Shown here: one piece after another, positions 8,843 to 21,100 of the stretch
Layout: every line of letters begins with the position of its first letter
How positions within the stretch are numbered: the first letter of the stretch is position 1
Assembly (NCBI RefSeq): GCF_003369915.1
Contig: NC_046673.1
Coordinates: forward strand, 11,268,001-11,332,000
Direction of reading: 5' to 3'
DNA: 64,000 bases
Source of the DNA: Drosophila miranda
Lineage: Eukaryota > Arthropoda > Insecta > Diptera > Drosophilidae
Notes under the pieces: model-generated
Database searches by the model: none
What the model was told of the DNA's origin: nothing
The model's input: only the letters and a program-made list of their open reading frames with translations
Made by a program: the position numbers and the translations under genes

Positions 8843-9842
8843 CTTCATCGCCTGGTTGCCGGTCGCTTCGACATTAATGAAATTCTGGACATGGTGGCCC
8901 TTAATGGGCCGGACCACATTGAGCCTGGAGAGGGCCCGCTGCAGAATAACAACAGGATAATCGAACAGGATGGACTCAATGACCTTTTGGAATTTTTCTG
9001 CACGGGGGTACTTTGGACTACGCTGATGCACCCGTTCCATCATGCCGGTGTATTGATGCAACTGGGCTTTGAACCTTTTCCTGGTGAGATTGTCCGGCTG
9101 GGATTGCTCGGATCGCGCAGTCTTCTTCCTGGGGCGCAACACCTCATTGGGTCATCAGAGCGATGGATTCTTCGCCCTCTTTCGGGGTCTCAAGGCGAGC
9201 ATCGCGGGAAATTTTACTTCCTACCTGATGGAGGCAGCTATGGCGGCGATGGGTCTGGAAACTCGCAAACTCACCCATACGACTGGGACTTCTGTGAAGG
9301 ATGTGTCATGGAACTTGCTAGTCAGAAGCATCCGCTTGACCTTGAATCTGGTCGTCACGCAGCCGTTCACTGTAGTCTTGACTCGCCAGATCGCCCAGTT
9401 TATAGGTTGCGAAAATGTCTACAAAACTATGGGCCAAACCATCTTCAAGATATTCACCGAAGAAGGCGTGGCCGGTTTCTACGCCGGCTTTGTGCCCCGC
9501 CTGCTGCGCAATATAGGCATCATGGCAGTCACCACTGTCGCGACGGCTCTCTTCTTCCACTATGGGCCGCAACACAGCACCATTCAGGTACTCAACGAGG
9601 TAATAGTCAATATTTCGTCCTCGTACGCTCTGCACCCGTTGTCAGTGGTGGGCACCTGTATGGATGTTCAAGGGTCCCCCTTGGCTGCTGCAATGCCGTC
9701 TCAAATGCCGCACTATGAACACTGGACTAAGTGCTTCTATGATATATATCAAGGTAGTGGATTCTACCACCGTGGGGGCGTTCTTTTCTGGCGTACGGTG
9801 CCTGTCAAGGGGCTGCATGACTTGATGGGACGCCCGAAATAA
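8843..9842 (+). pseudogene. Mtch: Mtch fragment
   Basis: 5' truncated at the Helitron joint and carrying the 5-bp deletion after HLIG. The two part-frames run to 9718 and from 9069. The C-terminal part to the stop is otherwise undamaged. Confidence 0.8.
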
Positions 9843-10000
9843 GCACAGAGTTGGCTCAGCCCTTTTTTTCCAGCTATTTGTTGAACAAAATAAACAAGAA
9901 TTGTCTACTTCAATTGATTCTTTGTTACAATGATATTTTCCATAGATCCTGTAACTTTTCACACTCCCTTGATAGCTAAAGGTGGTATTTCATTTGACAG

Positions 10001-10312
10001 GTGCAACAGCGGATCACTGCTAGCCTTCACGGTATATTTATACCATCGCGATGGTATCGTAAGAGACGAATAATAGGAGTACCCGTTTGGTTGCCTGCCA
10101 TAGCAACTGAGATTATTGTGTATGCTATTACTATTAATATTGTCATACCACTAGTCAGACGAAAACAATTCATAGGACGGGACCATGGCCCGATACCTAT
10201 CGAGGACCGTTCTCTTGGGGGCCCAGTGGATTGGCAAGGCGTTTGTATCGATCAGGAGATCAAGAAGTGGGAGGCCCAGACCGTATCGCAGGCCCAGTCA
10301 GGACATGCATAA
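10001..10312 (+). CDS. exon Q copy, open
   Basis: 103 codons follow the TTTGACAG acceptor, of the SRWYRK sequence type. No frame damage is seen. Confidence 0.45.
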   Translation: MQQRITASLHGIFIPSRWYRKRRIIGVPVWLPAIATEIIVYAITINIVIPLVRRKQFIGRDHGPIPIEDRSLGGPVDWQGVCIDQEIKKWEAQTVSQAQSGHA

Positions 10313-10430
10313 ATGATTGGGGGTCTACTCTTGTTATGTCAATTCTGCTTGTTTTGAACAACGTGGGCAAATTCTAAGCCTCGCACTAAGAAACGATTCA
10401 CAAAAGCTTTCCTTTCGCCCATGTATTTCC

Positions 10431-10587
10431 CTAATGTGAATTGCTAAGCCCGGTGCTAACAGAACACGTTGTCAAAAAATTTGATTGCTGTAGTAGGCCA
10501 TGCTCGGTTCAAAACCAGTCGTAGTACAAGTAAAAGTATACGAGCTATTGAAAAAATCAAACAATTCAGTATCGTTTCGGGCTCCAT
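10431..10587 (-). pseudogene. orf M, short form
   Basis: Identical 80-bp absence to that at 6419-6575. Confidence 0.5.
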
Positions 10588-10611
10588 AGGGGCAACATCT
10601 CCTAAAAAAAC

Positions 10612-11208
10612 TTAGTTTCGGTTATAAAAATAACAAAATTTTTGTGTTAAAAATAAAATTTTTTTGTTGAAACGCAGAGAGAGCTTGTCGAAAAGTTCAA
10701 TATTTTTTAATAAATTGTCATCGGATGTGCTTGTGTATGAATACTTGTTGTTTTGTCGCTGCACCACTAAAATAACAGCCGGTTTCGAAGACGCGCTGAT
10801 TAGAAGTTGTTGCTCTTTTTGCGAAGTTATCAATGGAATGCGGCAAATAGGTTTTGGCTCAATGTGAGCATATAGTGCCCGTTCACATGACAATGCAAGC
10901 TCGGTAATGCAGTAGTATTTTGATTCTGCAAGTAGCTCAGCTATTTCTTTGTTAGTTTCGGGTAATGGGACACTGCCATCGCGCAAGAAGTTGAGTATGA
11001 TTCCAAAATGGTTTCCACAGCGATCTATTAGTATCCAACCTTCTGAATCAGTTAGCACCTCCATGCGACCACTAAACATAGCGCTTAGCATTGTATCATT
11101 ATGCTTCGTCAGTGTTCCGATTGTAGTATAATATAAGCGACCACCAACATTCAGCTTGACATACTGAGACGAATGCCCTTTTAACAGCACTTTCTGATCA
11201 CCGGACAT
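10612..11208 (-). CDS. BTB-domain protein, truncated BACURD/KCTD type
   Basis: Open 198-codon frame from the ATG at 11208, with an intact BTB domain and the short NRN tail. The leader intron is at about 11271-11334. A silent change occurs in the AHIEP codons. Confidence 0.6.
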   Translation of the reverse strand: MSGDQKVLLKGHSSQYVKLNVGGRLYYTTIGTLTKHNDTMLSAMFSGRMEVLTDSEGWILIDRCGNHFGIILNFLRDGSVPLPETNKEIAELLAESKYYCITELALSCERALYAHIEPKPICRIPLITSQKEQQLLISASSKPAVILVVQRQNNKYSYTSTSDDNLLKNIELFDKLSLRFNKKILFLTQKFCYFYNRN

Positions 11209-11597
11209 GGCTTCAGACTGCTTGGCATGAAGCACAAATTGGTGGCTACTTTCTGCAGGTGCCAAAATCACTTTGTGTTAAAAATAAAATTTTCCTAAAA
11301 TTGAAAATGTGAAAAAAACCAGAAGAGCACTTACACAAATCGGCAGTTAAGGCTAATGGCAGACATTCTTAGACTTCGATATAGTGAGTGTTAAACAGCA
11401 GTGCTTCCGTCGTAGGCCAGTTTCGTTCCTCAATGCTCTTCGTTCTTCTTCTTGTCAGCCAAGACACATACACGCACAATGTCATGCGACACAACGCGTT
11501 GCAACGCTGCTAGGAAAGCCCTGTAAACTGATGTGACGCTCTCCGTTGGATGGAACAACATTGGCAACACTGGCACACTCTTATTTCGATATTTGGA

Positions 11598-11920
11598 ATG
11601 ATGGCATCTTCTACTTCTACGAATCACAAGGCGACAACTCTACTTAAACTGGCGAACAATCCTCTACTCTGGTACACAGCCATCCTTGACGGACAGCGTA
11701 CAGCTTTTGACGGGGTAAGTTGAAGCCGTGGCAAATAGTGGATGCACCGCGAACTAATTTATCATTCCCCTTCACAGCTTTCCTAGGTTTTTATATCGTT
11801 AACATCCAAGAGGTTACTTCACGCAAATATTCACGCACTACACATTCACAATCTCTCGTTAAAAAACTCTGGGCTGATGGCGAGGCAGTTGGCATGGCGA
11901 ACGCACATTTTAATGTTTAA
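11598..11920 (+). CDS. gene S copy
   Basis: Splice sites and stop are as at 3553. The spacer upstream has TTGTCAGCC instead of TAGTCAGCC, as in the copy at 32514, which links these two cassettes by descent. Confidence 0.35.
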
Positions 11921-12026
11921 TTCTAGCATATTAATAAATATACTGAAAGAATTGACAATTGTTTTAATTAACCTTGAATTGAATTGAACGGGTGGCTTTG
12001 GTTGCGAAAATTTGACAAATTGGGTG

Positions 12027-12874
12027 TTTTTATACCCGATACTCAAAATGAGTATTGGGGTATATTAGATTTGTGGTAAAAGTTGATGTGATTGAACGTC
12101 CAGAAGGAATCGTTTCCGACCCCATAAAGTATATATATTCTTTATCAGCATCAATAGCCGAGTCGATTGAGCCATGTCTGTCTGTCCGTCTGTCCGTCCG
12201 TCCGTCCGTCTGTCCGTCTGTCCGTCCCCTTCAGCGCCTAGTGCTCAAAGACTATAAGAGCTAGAGCAACGATGTTTTGGATCCAGACTTCTGTGATATG
12301 TCACTGCTACAAAAATATTTTAAAACTTCGCCCCGCCCACTTCCGCCCCCACAAAAAACGAAAATCTGTGGCATCCACTTTTTTAAAGATACGATAAAAC
12401 CAAAAACGCAGAATCGTAGAGAATGACCATATCTTTTAGACTGCAGAATCTGAATTGGATCGTATTATTATTATAGCCAGCATCAAGAAAACAATTTCAT
12501 TTTTTCTCGCCCTGTCCCTCTCTAACACACACGTAGCATAGCCGGCTTTGCTTAGAGTAAAACATTAGCGCCTAGATCTCAAAGACTATAAAAGCTAGAG
12601 CAACCATATTTGGTATCCATACTCCTAAGATATCGAACCGAGACGAGTTTGTTTCAAAATTTCGCCACACCCCCTTCCACCACCGCAAAGGACGAAAATC
12701 TGGGGATATTCACAAATCTCAGAGACTATTAACGCTAGAGTAACCAAATTTGGTATTCGCACTCCTGTTAGAACTCACTATAAAACGTATATCTCAAAAT
12801 ATCGCCCCACCCCCTTCCGCCCCCACAAAGGACGAAAATCTGTTGCATCCACAATATTGAGGATACGAGAAAAC
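12027..12874 (+). mobile_element. Helitron-like fragment fused to Mtch
   Basis: Full fragment form. (GTCY)n lies at about 12177-12227. Fusion to Mtch is at CTTCATC. Confidence 0.6.
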
Positions 12875-13874
12875 CTTCATCTCCTGGTTGCCGGTCACTT
12901 CGACATTAATGAAATTCTGGACATGGTGGCCCTTAATGGGCCGGACCACATTGAGCCTGGAGAGGGCCCGCTGCAGAATAACAACAGGATAATCGAACAG
13001 GATGGACTCAATGACCTTTTGGAATTTTTCTGCACGGGGGTACTTTGGACTACGCTGATGCACCCGTTCCATCATGCCGGTGTATTGATGCAACTGGGCT
13101 TTGAACCTTTTCCTGGTGAGATTGTCCGGCTGGGATTGCTCGGATCGCGCAGTCTTCTTCCTGGGGCGCAACACCTCATTGGGTCATCAGAGCGATGGAT
13201 TCTTCGCCCTCTTTCGGGGTCTCAAGGCGAGCATCGCGGGAAATTTTACTTCCTACCTGATGGAGGCAGCTATGGCGGCGATGGGTCTGGAAACTCGCAA
13301 ACTCACCCATACGACTGGGACTTCTGTGAAGGATGTGTCATGGAACTTGCTAGTCAGAAGCATCCGCTTGACCTTGAATCTGTTCGTCACGCAGCCGTTT
13401 ACTGTAGTCTTGACTCGCCAGATCGCCCAGTTTATAGGTTGCGAAAAAGTCTACAAAACTATGGGCCAAACCATCTTCAAGATATTCACCGAAGAAGGCG
13501 TGGCCGGTTTCTACGCCGGCTTTGTGCCCCGCCTGCTGCGCAATATAGGCATCATGGCAGTCACCACTGTCGCGACGGCTCTCTTCTTCCACTATGGGCC
13601 GCAACACAGCACCATTCAGGTACTCAACGAGGTAATAGTCAATATTTCGTCCTCGTACGCTCTGCACCCGTTGTCAGTGGTGGGCACCTGTATGGATGTT
13701 CAAGGGTCCCCCTTGGCTGCTGCAATGCCGTCTCAAATGCCGCACTATGAACACTGGACTAAGTGCTTCTATGATATATATTAAGGTAGTGGATTCTACC
13801 ACCGTGGGGGCGTTCTTTTCTGGCGTACGGTGCCTGTCAAGGGGCTGCATGACTTGATGGGACGCCCGAAATAA
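12875..13874 (+). pseudogene. Mtch: Mtch fragment with an extra stop
   Basis: In addition to the 5' truncation and the 5-bp deletion, a CAA to TAA change in the YDIYQGSG segment (stop at 13782-13784) removes the last 30 codons. Confidence 0.8.
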
Positions 13875-14032
13875 GCACAGAGTTGGCTCAGCCCTTTTTT
13901 TCCAGCTATTTGTTGAACAAAATAAACAAGAATTGTCTACTTCAATTGATTCTTTGTTACAATGATATTTTCCATAGATCCTGTAACTTTTCACACTCCC
14001 TTGATAGCTAAAGGTGGTATTTCATTTGACAG

Positions 14033-14344
14033 GTGCAACAGCGGATCACTGCTAGCCTTCACGGTATATTTATACCATCGCCATGGAATCGTAAGAGACG
14101 AATAATAGGAGTACCCGTTTGGTTGCCTGCCATAGCAACTGAGATTATTGTGTATGCTATTACTATTAATATTGTCATACCACTAGTCAGACGAAAACAA
14201 TTCATAGGACGGGACCATGGCCCGATACCTATCGAGGACCGTTCTCTTGGGGGCCCAGTGGATTGGCAAGGCGTTTGTATCGATCAGGAGATCAAGAAGT
14301 GGGAGGCCCAGACCGTATCGCAGGCCCAGTCAGGACATGCATAA
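14033..14344 (+). CDS. exon Q copy, open
   Basis: 103 codons after the acceptor, of the SPWNRK sequence type. Confidence 0.45.
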   Translation: MQQRITASLHGIFIPSPWNRKRRIIGVPVWLPAIATEIIVYAITINIVIPLVRRKQFIGRDHGPIPIEDRSLGGPVDWQGVCIDQEIKKWEAQTVSQAQSGHA

Positions 14345-14462
14345 ATGATTGGGGGTCTACTCTTGTTATGTCAATTCTGCTTGTTTTGAACAACGTGGGC
14401 AAATTCTAAGCCTCGCACTAAGAAACGATTCACAAAAGCTTTCCTTTCGCCCATGTATTTCC

Positions 14463-14619
14463 CTAATGTGAATTGCTAAGCCCGGTGCTAACAGAACACG
14501 TTGTCAAAAAATTTGATTGCTGTAGTAGGCCATGCTCGGTTCAAAACCAGTCGTAGTACAAGTAAAAGTATACGAGCTATTGAAAAAATCAAACAATTCA
14601 GTATCGTTTCGGGCTCCAT
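14463..14619 (-). pseudogene. orf M, short form
   Basis: Same 80-bp absence as the other short copies. Confidence 0.5.
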
Positions 14620-14643
14620 AGGGGCAACATCTCCTAAAAAAAC

Positions 14644-15240
14644 TTAGTTTCGGTTATAAAAATAACAAAATTTTTGTGTTAAAAATAAAATTTTTTTGTT
14701 GAAACGCAGAGAGAGCTTGTCGAAAAGTTCAATATTTTTTAATAAATTGTCATCGGATGTGCTTGTGTATGAATACTTGTTGTTTTGTCGCTGCACCACT
14801 AAAATAACAGCCGGTTTCGAAGACGCGCTGATTAGAAGTTGTTGCTCTTTTTGCGAAGTTATCAATGGAATGCGGCAAATAGGTTTTGGCTCAATGTGTG
14901 CATATAGTGCCCGTTCACATGACAATGCAAGCTCGGTAATGCAGTAGTATTTTGATTCTGCAAGTAGCTCAGCTATTTATTTGTTAGTTTCGGGCAATGG
15001 GACACTGCCATCGCGCAAGAAGTTGAGTATGATTCCAAAATGGTTTCCACAGCGATCTATTAGTATCCAACCTTCTGAATCAGTTAGCACCTCCATGCGA
15101 CCACTAAACATAGCGCTTAGCATTGTATCATTATGCTTCGTCAGTGTTCCGATTGTAGTATAATATAAGCGACCACCAACATTCAGCTTGACATACTGAG
15201 ACGAATGCCCTTTTAACAGCACTTTCTGATCACCGGACAT
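14644..15240 (-). pseudogene. BTB gene copy with a nonsense codon
   Basis: The ATG at 15240 is followed by the BTB core, then a GAA to TAA change right after PETNK (stop at 14977-14979). The frame beyond continues open to the NRN tail. The same nonsense change is present in the longer copy at 31235-32124, so the two share ancestry. Confidence 0.7.
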
Positions 15241-15702
15241 GGCTTCAGACTGCTTGGCATGAAGCACAAATTGGTGGCTACTTTCTGCAGGTGCCAAAAT
15301 CACTTTGTGTTAAAAATACAATTTTCCTAAAATTGAAAATGTGAAAAAAACCAGAAGAGCACTTACACAAATCGGCAGTTAAGGCTAATGGCAGACATTC
15401 TTAGACTTCGATATAGTGAGTGTTAAACAGCAGTGCTTCCGTCGTAGGCCAGTTTCGTTCCTCAATGCTCTTCGTTCTTCTTCTAGTCAGCCAAGACACA
15501 TACACGCACAATGTCATGCGACACAACGCGTTGCAACGCTGCTAGGAAAGCCCTGTAAACTGATGTGACGCTCTCCGTTGGATGGAACAACATCTGCTGC
15601 TGGAGTTACACAAACAAAATGTGTTTCTGGCGAGCCCACGACCCTCGGAAGGGTATAGTTGTGCGGAAAACACACTTGCACACTCTTATTTCGATATTTG
15701 AA

Positions 15703-15973
15703 ATGATGGCATCTTCTACTTCTACGAATCACAAGGCGACAACTCTACTTAAACTGGCGAACAATCCTCTACTCTGGTACACAGCCATCCTTGACGGACA
15801 GCGTACAGCTTTTGACGGGGTAAGTTGAAGCCGTGGCAAATAGTGGATGCACCGCGAACTAATTTATCATTCCCCTTCACAGCTTTCCTAGGTTTTTATA
15901 TCGTTAACATCCAAGAGGTTACTTCACGCAAATATTCACGCACTACACATTCACAATCTCTCGTTAAAAAACT
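15703..15973 (+). pseudogene. gene S copy, 3' end cut by an inversion joint
   Basis: Exon 1, donor, intron and acceptor are present, but the second exon stops at TCGTTAAAAAAC (15973). The upstream spacer carries the long variant (CTGCTGCTGGAG.., about 15593-15680) also found at 36515 and 48039. Confidence 0.5.
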
Positions 15974-15981
15974 TTCAATTT
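15973..15981. other. Inversion joint gene S / BTB leader intron
   Basis: Gene S second exon (+) is joined directly to the BTB leader intron (+), TTTCAATTTTAGGAAAA. Left of this point the BTB gene is on the minus strand, right of it on the plus strand. Confidence 0.75.
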
Positions 15982-16070
15982 TAGGAAAATTTTATTTTTA
16001 ACACAAAGTGATTTTGGCACCTGCAGAAAGTAGCCACCAATTTGTGCTTCATGCCAAGCAGTCTGAAGCC

Positions 16071-16961
16071 ATGTCCGGTGATCAGAAAGTGCTGTTAAAA
16101 GGGCATTCGTCTCAGTATGTCAAGCTGAATGTTGGTGGTCGCTTATATTATACTACAATCGGAACACTGACGAAGCATAATGATACAATGCTAAGCGCTA
16201 TGTTTAGTGGTCGCATGGAGGTGCTAACTGATTCAGAAGGTTGGATACTAATAGATCGCTGTGGAAACCATTTTGGAATCATACTCAACTTCTTGCGCGA
16301 TGGCAGTGTCCCATTACCCGAAACTAACAAAGAAATAGCTGAGCTACTTGCAGAATCAAAATACTACTGCATTACCGAGCTTGCATTGTCATGTGAACGG
16401 GCACTATATGCACACATTGAGCCAAAACCTATTTGCCGCATTCCATTGATAACTTCGCAAAAAGAGCAACAACTTCTAATCAGCGCGTCTTCGAAACCGG
16501 CAGTTATTTTAGTGGTGCAGCGACAAAACAACAAGTATTCATACACAAGCACATCCGATGACAATTTATTAAAAAATATTGAACTTTTCGACACGCTCTC
16601 TCTGCGTTTCAACGAACGCATTTTATTCATCAAAGATGTTATAGGACCAAGTGAAATGTTGCTGGTCCTTTTATGGGCACGGAAAAAAGGTTGCTGAAGT
16701 GTGTTGTACTTCTATAGTTTATGCAACTGATCGAAAACATACTAAAGTGGAATTTCCTGAGGCACGTATGTACGAAGAAACACTTAAAGTGTTGCTATAC
16801 GAGAATCGAAACGCCCCTGACCAAGATCTAATGCAGGCCGCATCTTCTGTACGTGTGGGGGTGTTAGCGGAACAAGCATGCATCAGTATACAAGCGACGA
16901 AGAGGAAGAGCGAACTGGACTAGCGCGGTTGCGATCAAACAAACGGAACAACCCCACATGA
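16071..16961 (+). pseudogene. BTB (BACURD type) gene, full-length form, frameshifted
   Basis: The ATG at 16071 follows the leader acceptor at about 16007. The BTB core and central part are open to [16 protein letters not shown]. There 2 bp are missing relative to the copy at base 1, so this frame ends at 16697 (RKKGC). Homology continues to the TGA at 16959-16961. Residue K of FDKLSL is T here. This is one of only three copies with the native C-terminal region. Confidence 0.75.
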
Positions 16962-17143
16962 CACGCATAGGTTTTTTATAAACTTAGTTCTGATGGCGTT
17001 GCCTATCTACAAGTTCAGCTCGTTGCTGACTTCTAGCGTCAGTAAATGTATAAAACGCGATCGGATGTATAGTTCATTAATATAACCGAAACTAAGTTTT
17101 TTTAGGAGATGTTGGCTTAGCAATTCACATTAGGGAAATACGC
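16962..17143 (+). other. BTB 3' flank and scrambled joint
   Basis: Same sequence and same non-cassette joint as 425-606, at a constant offset of 16537 bases. Confidence 0.5.
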
Positions 17144-17590
17144 TGTCCGTCAAGGATGGCTGTGTACCAGAGTAGAGGATTGTTCGCCAGTTTAAGTAGA
17201 GTTGTCGCCTTGTGATTCGTAGAAGTAGAAGATGCCATCATTCCAAATATCGAAATAAGAGTGTGCCAGTGTTGCCAATGTTGTTCCATCCAACGGAGAG
17301 CGTCACATCAGTTTACAGGGCTTTCCTAGCAGCGTTGCAACGCGTTGTGTCGCATGACATTGTGCGTGTATGTGTCTTGGCTGACTAGAAGAAGAACGAA
17401 GAGCATTGAGGAACGAAACTGGCCTACGACGGAAGCACTGCTGTTTAACACTCACTATATCGACGTCTAAGAATGTCTGCCATTAGCCTTAACTGCCGAT
17501 TTGTGTAAGTGCTCTTCTGGTTTTTTTCACATTTTCAATTTTGGGAAAATTTTATTTTTAACACAAAAATTTTGTTATTTTTACAACCGA
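17144..17590 (-). other. Inverted head-to-head block: gene S exon 1 remnant and BTB leader
   Basis: Copy of 607-1050. The gene S remnant is at 17144-17241 on the minus strand. The BTB leader donor is on the plus strand near 17503. No BTB coding follows. Confidence 0.5.
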
Positions 17591-17621
17591 AACTAAGTTT
17601 TTTTTAGGACATGTTGCCCCT

Positions 17622-17858
17622 ATGGAGCCCGAAACGATACTGAATTGTTTGATTTTTTCAATAGCTCGTATACTTTCACTTGTACTACGACTGGTTTTGA
17701 ACCGAGCATGGCCAACTACAGCAATCCAATTTTTTGACAACGTGTTCTTGAGTGGATTTGAATGTCATGGCTTGATTTCGGCAGCTCTGATACTGTACAG
17801 TCTAGTACATTTCCGTTCTGCGACACCTGTTAGCACCGGGCTTAGCAATTCACATTAG
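17622..17858 (+). CDS. orf M, full-length form
   Basis: 78 codons behind the CTAAG-T8-AG acceptor. Identical in product to the copy at 1085. Confidence 0.35.
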   Translation: MEPETILNCLIFSIARILSLVLRLVLNRAWPTTAIQFFDNVFLSGFECHGLISAALILYSLVHFRSATPVSTGLSNSH

Positions 17859-17976
17859 GGAAATACATGGGCGAAAGGAAAGCTTTTGTGAATCGTTTCT
17901 TAGTGCGAGGCTTAGAATTTGCCCACGTTGTTCAAAACAAGCAGAATTGACATAAGAAGAGTAGACCTCCAATCAT

Positions 17977-18111
17977 TTATGCATGTCCTGACTGGGCCTG
18001 CGATACGGTCTGGGCCTCCCACTTCTTGATCTCCTGATCGATACAAACGCCTTGCCAATCCACTGGGCCCCCAAGAGAACGGTCCTCGATAGGTATCGGG
18101 CCATGGTCCCG
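17977..18111 (-). pseudogene. exon Q 3' part, cut by the BEL/Pao fossil
   Basis: The stop and about 45 last codons remain. Upstream the sequence is replaced at CCATGGTCCCG by the fossil. Confidence 0.6.
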
Positions 18112-21100
18112 ATGTCACAAAGGCAAAATTAATGTCTCTCATTTGCGCATTAAAGACAGCTGATGAGACAATACCGGCAGTACCAGCTTATGGTGGCCCA
18201 ACTCGTGCTCGCCTTCCGAAGTTAGCTCTGCCGCAGTTCAGCGGCAACTTTTCGGACTTTAAAAACTTCATAGGTTTATTTGAGACTCTAGTTCACAATG
18301 ACAAAAGCATTCCAATTATCGAAAAGTTCAACCATTTGCTTTCGTGTCTCTCCGGTGAAGCGTTGGGAACAGTTAGGGCTTTCCAAGTAACCGAGACCAA
18401 CTACGAGAAATCAATGGCTAGCTTAAAACGGGTCTACGATAATGATTGTCTGATCTTTAAAAATCACATTGATGCCCTATTTAGTCTTCCCAAAATGACC
18501 CAGCAATCAGCATCGTCCTTAAGGAACCTTATCGATACCGCCTCATCCATATATGGTTCGTTGTTGTCGATTGGCGATGATAAAAAGATCTCGAATGCGA
18601 TGATTATTCATCTCGTCTTGAGCAGAGTCGATCCGGTGACCAAAGAGAAATGGGAAGAACAGCTCGATTATGACAAACTGCCACTTTGGACGGACTGTGA
18701 AAAGTTGCTTAATCGCAGACATCAGCATCTTTCGGCCGAAAATTCGGACAAACCAAAGCCGGAGCAGAAAGCTGTGCCAAGCAAGCCGCATAATCGGAGC
18801 TCATTCGCGTGTTCCACCGCGAATACCAAAAACCAACAATGCAGCTACTGCAATGCAAAAGGCCATTTGTTGACAGATTGCAGTCCATTTGGTCGGCTGG
18901 CAGTAATGCAAAGGTTCGAATTCGCAAAAACTGCATCCTTGTGCATCAATTGTCTGCAGCCAAGCCACTCTGTAGTACGATGCAAAGCTAAGAAGTGTCG
19001 AGTGTGTGGCTGCTCACACCATACCTCATTGCATAGGTACACAGTGGCGAATAAAAGTCTAGCGTTACCATCACCCCCAGAGAATTCTTCTCCTCCTTCC
19101 AATCAGAATCAACATTCCACTTCGCATGCTCTCCATGCGACAGCTATGGATAGAGTTATTCTGGCTACGTCGATCGTAAGCGTCCGAACAAATAATGGTG
19201 AACATGTTTTGGCCCGAGCTCTGCTTGACTCGGGGTCTCAAACCAATTTTATAACTGAGGACTTAGCACAGCGCTTACAGATCCGTAGGGAGGAGTCGTG
19301 TATCAACTTGCTTGGTATTGGTGAATCCAATTCACAAGTCAAGAAAAAGATACACACGGTGGTGAAGTCGCGAATTACTGGTAGTGAGTTTTCGGTTGAT
19401 TTCTGGATTCTAAGGTCCATTTCGGGGTATCACCCTGATCAGACACTTAACGTGAGTGACTGGAAAATCCCGAAGAACTTACCACTTGCAGACCCATATT
19501 TCTTCAAGCCACAGAAGATAGATATGTTGATAGGTGCAGAAACATTTTTCGAACTTTTATCTGTTGGTCAGATTCGACAAGGTCCTGACTATCCAACTCT
19601 GCAGAAAACGCTTCTCGGCTGGATTGTGTCGGGCAGATACACTCCAAAGGTGACTGCCACCCAAGAAGCTAGGAATTGTTTGAGTTGTCGAGAAGAGTCA
19701 GTGATCCACATCGACAATACATTACAAAAGTTTTGGTCACTGGAAGAATTGCCGTCTTCTAAAAAGTCTTTATCTCCTGAACACAAGTTATGTGAAAAGC
19801 ATTATAGAAGGACTATTCAGGTCGTGCCTTCAGGTCGGTTTGAAGTAAGACTGCCGTTCAAATCAGATCCCAGTATCTTAGGCAACTCCTTTGAAGTGGC
19901 TAAACGGCGGTTTTTATCGCTTGAAAAAAGATTGTCTCGTGACCCCGAGTTGCAGAAAATGTACTTGGAGTTCATGGAAGAGTACCTCTCCTTGGGTCAC
20001 ATGTCTACCACAGACAACACAATCCCCAAAACTCCACATTATTTCATTCCACATCAGTGTGTGTTGAGGCCTCAAAGCACGTTGACCAAGCTCCGCGTCG
20101 TTTTCGATCCGTCTTGTAAAACGTCCTCTCAGGTGGCCTTGAACGACATATTGATGGTCGGTCCTACGATACAGGATGAGCTGTATTCGACATTGCTCCG
20201 ATTCAGACTACACAGGTACGCCTTGACAGCCGATGTCAAGAAGATGTATCGCCAAGTCTGGGTCGCTGATGCGGATAGACAATTCCAGCTCATAGTGTGG
20301 AGAAGAGACCCGTCTGAGTCCTTGAGAATATACCAGCTCAACACCGTAACTTATGGGACTGGACCAGCCCCATTTTTGGCTATTCGGTGTTTGAAGAGGT
20401 TGAGTGAGTCTGCAAAACTCTCATTCCCTAAAGCTGCTGAAGTTATTGACTCCGACTTCTATGTCGATGACATGTTGACTGGTGCTGGTTGCGTGGAGGA
20501 GTTAAAGACAATTAAGTCTGATGTGGCTCAGGTTCTTCAAACTGCTGGGTTTGAATTGACTAAATGGTTTTCGAACTCACCTGAGGTCACCGCATCCGAG
20601 AGCACAGTTAAACCGATAACGATCTCGGACTCAGAGTCAACTAAGGCGTTAGGAATATCGTGGCTGCCACACGAAGACGTCTTTAAGTTCCAAATTGACA
20701 CGTCAGTTATGGGTCTCCGAGCGACAAAACGGAACATATTATCGGTGACATCAAAGCTGTTTGACCCCCTTGGCTTGTTAAGTCCTTTAGTAATTAAGGG
20801 AAAGATCCTACTGCAGGAGCTTTGGCTCAACAAGCTAGATTGGGATGAGTCAATTCCAATGAACTTGGAAACAGCATGGAACTTATTAAAAGAATCCTTG
20901 GGTCAGTTGGAGAAGATTACCATACCTCGATTTGTGCATACTGATCCCATGTCACCGATTCAAGTACATGCCTTTGCCGACGCATCCATGAGAGCTTATG
21001 GAGCCTGCGTCTATATCCGTAGAAAGACTGCAGAAGGTTTCAAGGTCTCCTTGTTGACTGCAAAGTCGAAAGTAGCGCCACTCAAGACGAAAACGCTCCC

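Larger units (their letters stand above)
4832..15973. repeat. Tandem array of the basic cassette (period 4.01-4.03 kb)
   Basis: Equivalent points recur at 4832, 8843 and 12875 (Mtch joint), and at 6600, 10612 and 14644 (BTB stop). Copies look almost identical by eye, with few differences per kb. Confidence 0.9.

Noticed and set aside
12177-12227. Serine/arginine-rich reading frame over the (GTCY)n tract
   Set aside because: Microsatellite translation, not a gene.
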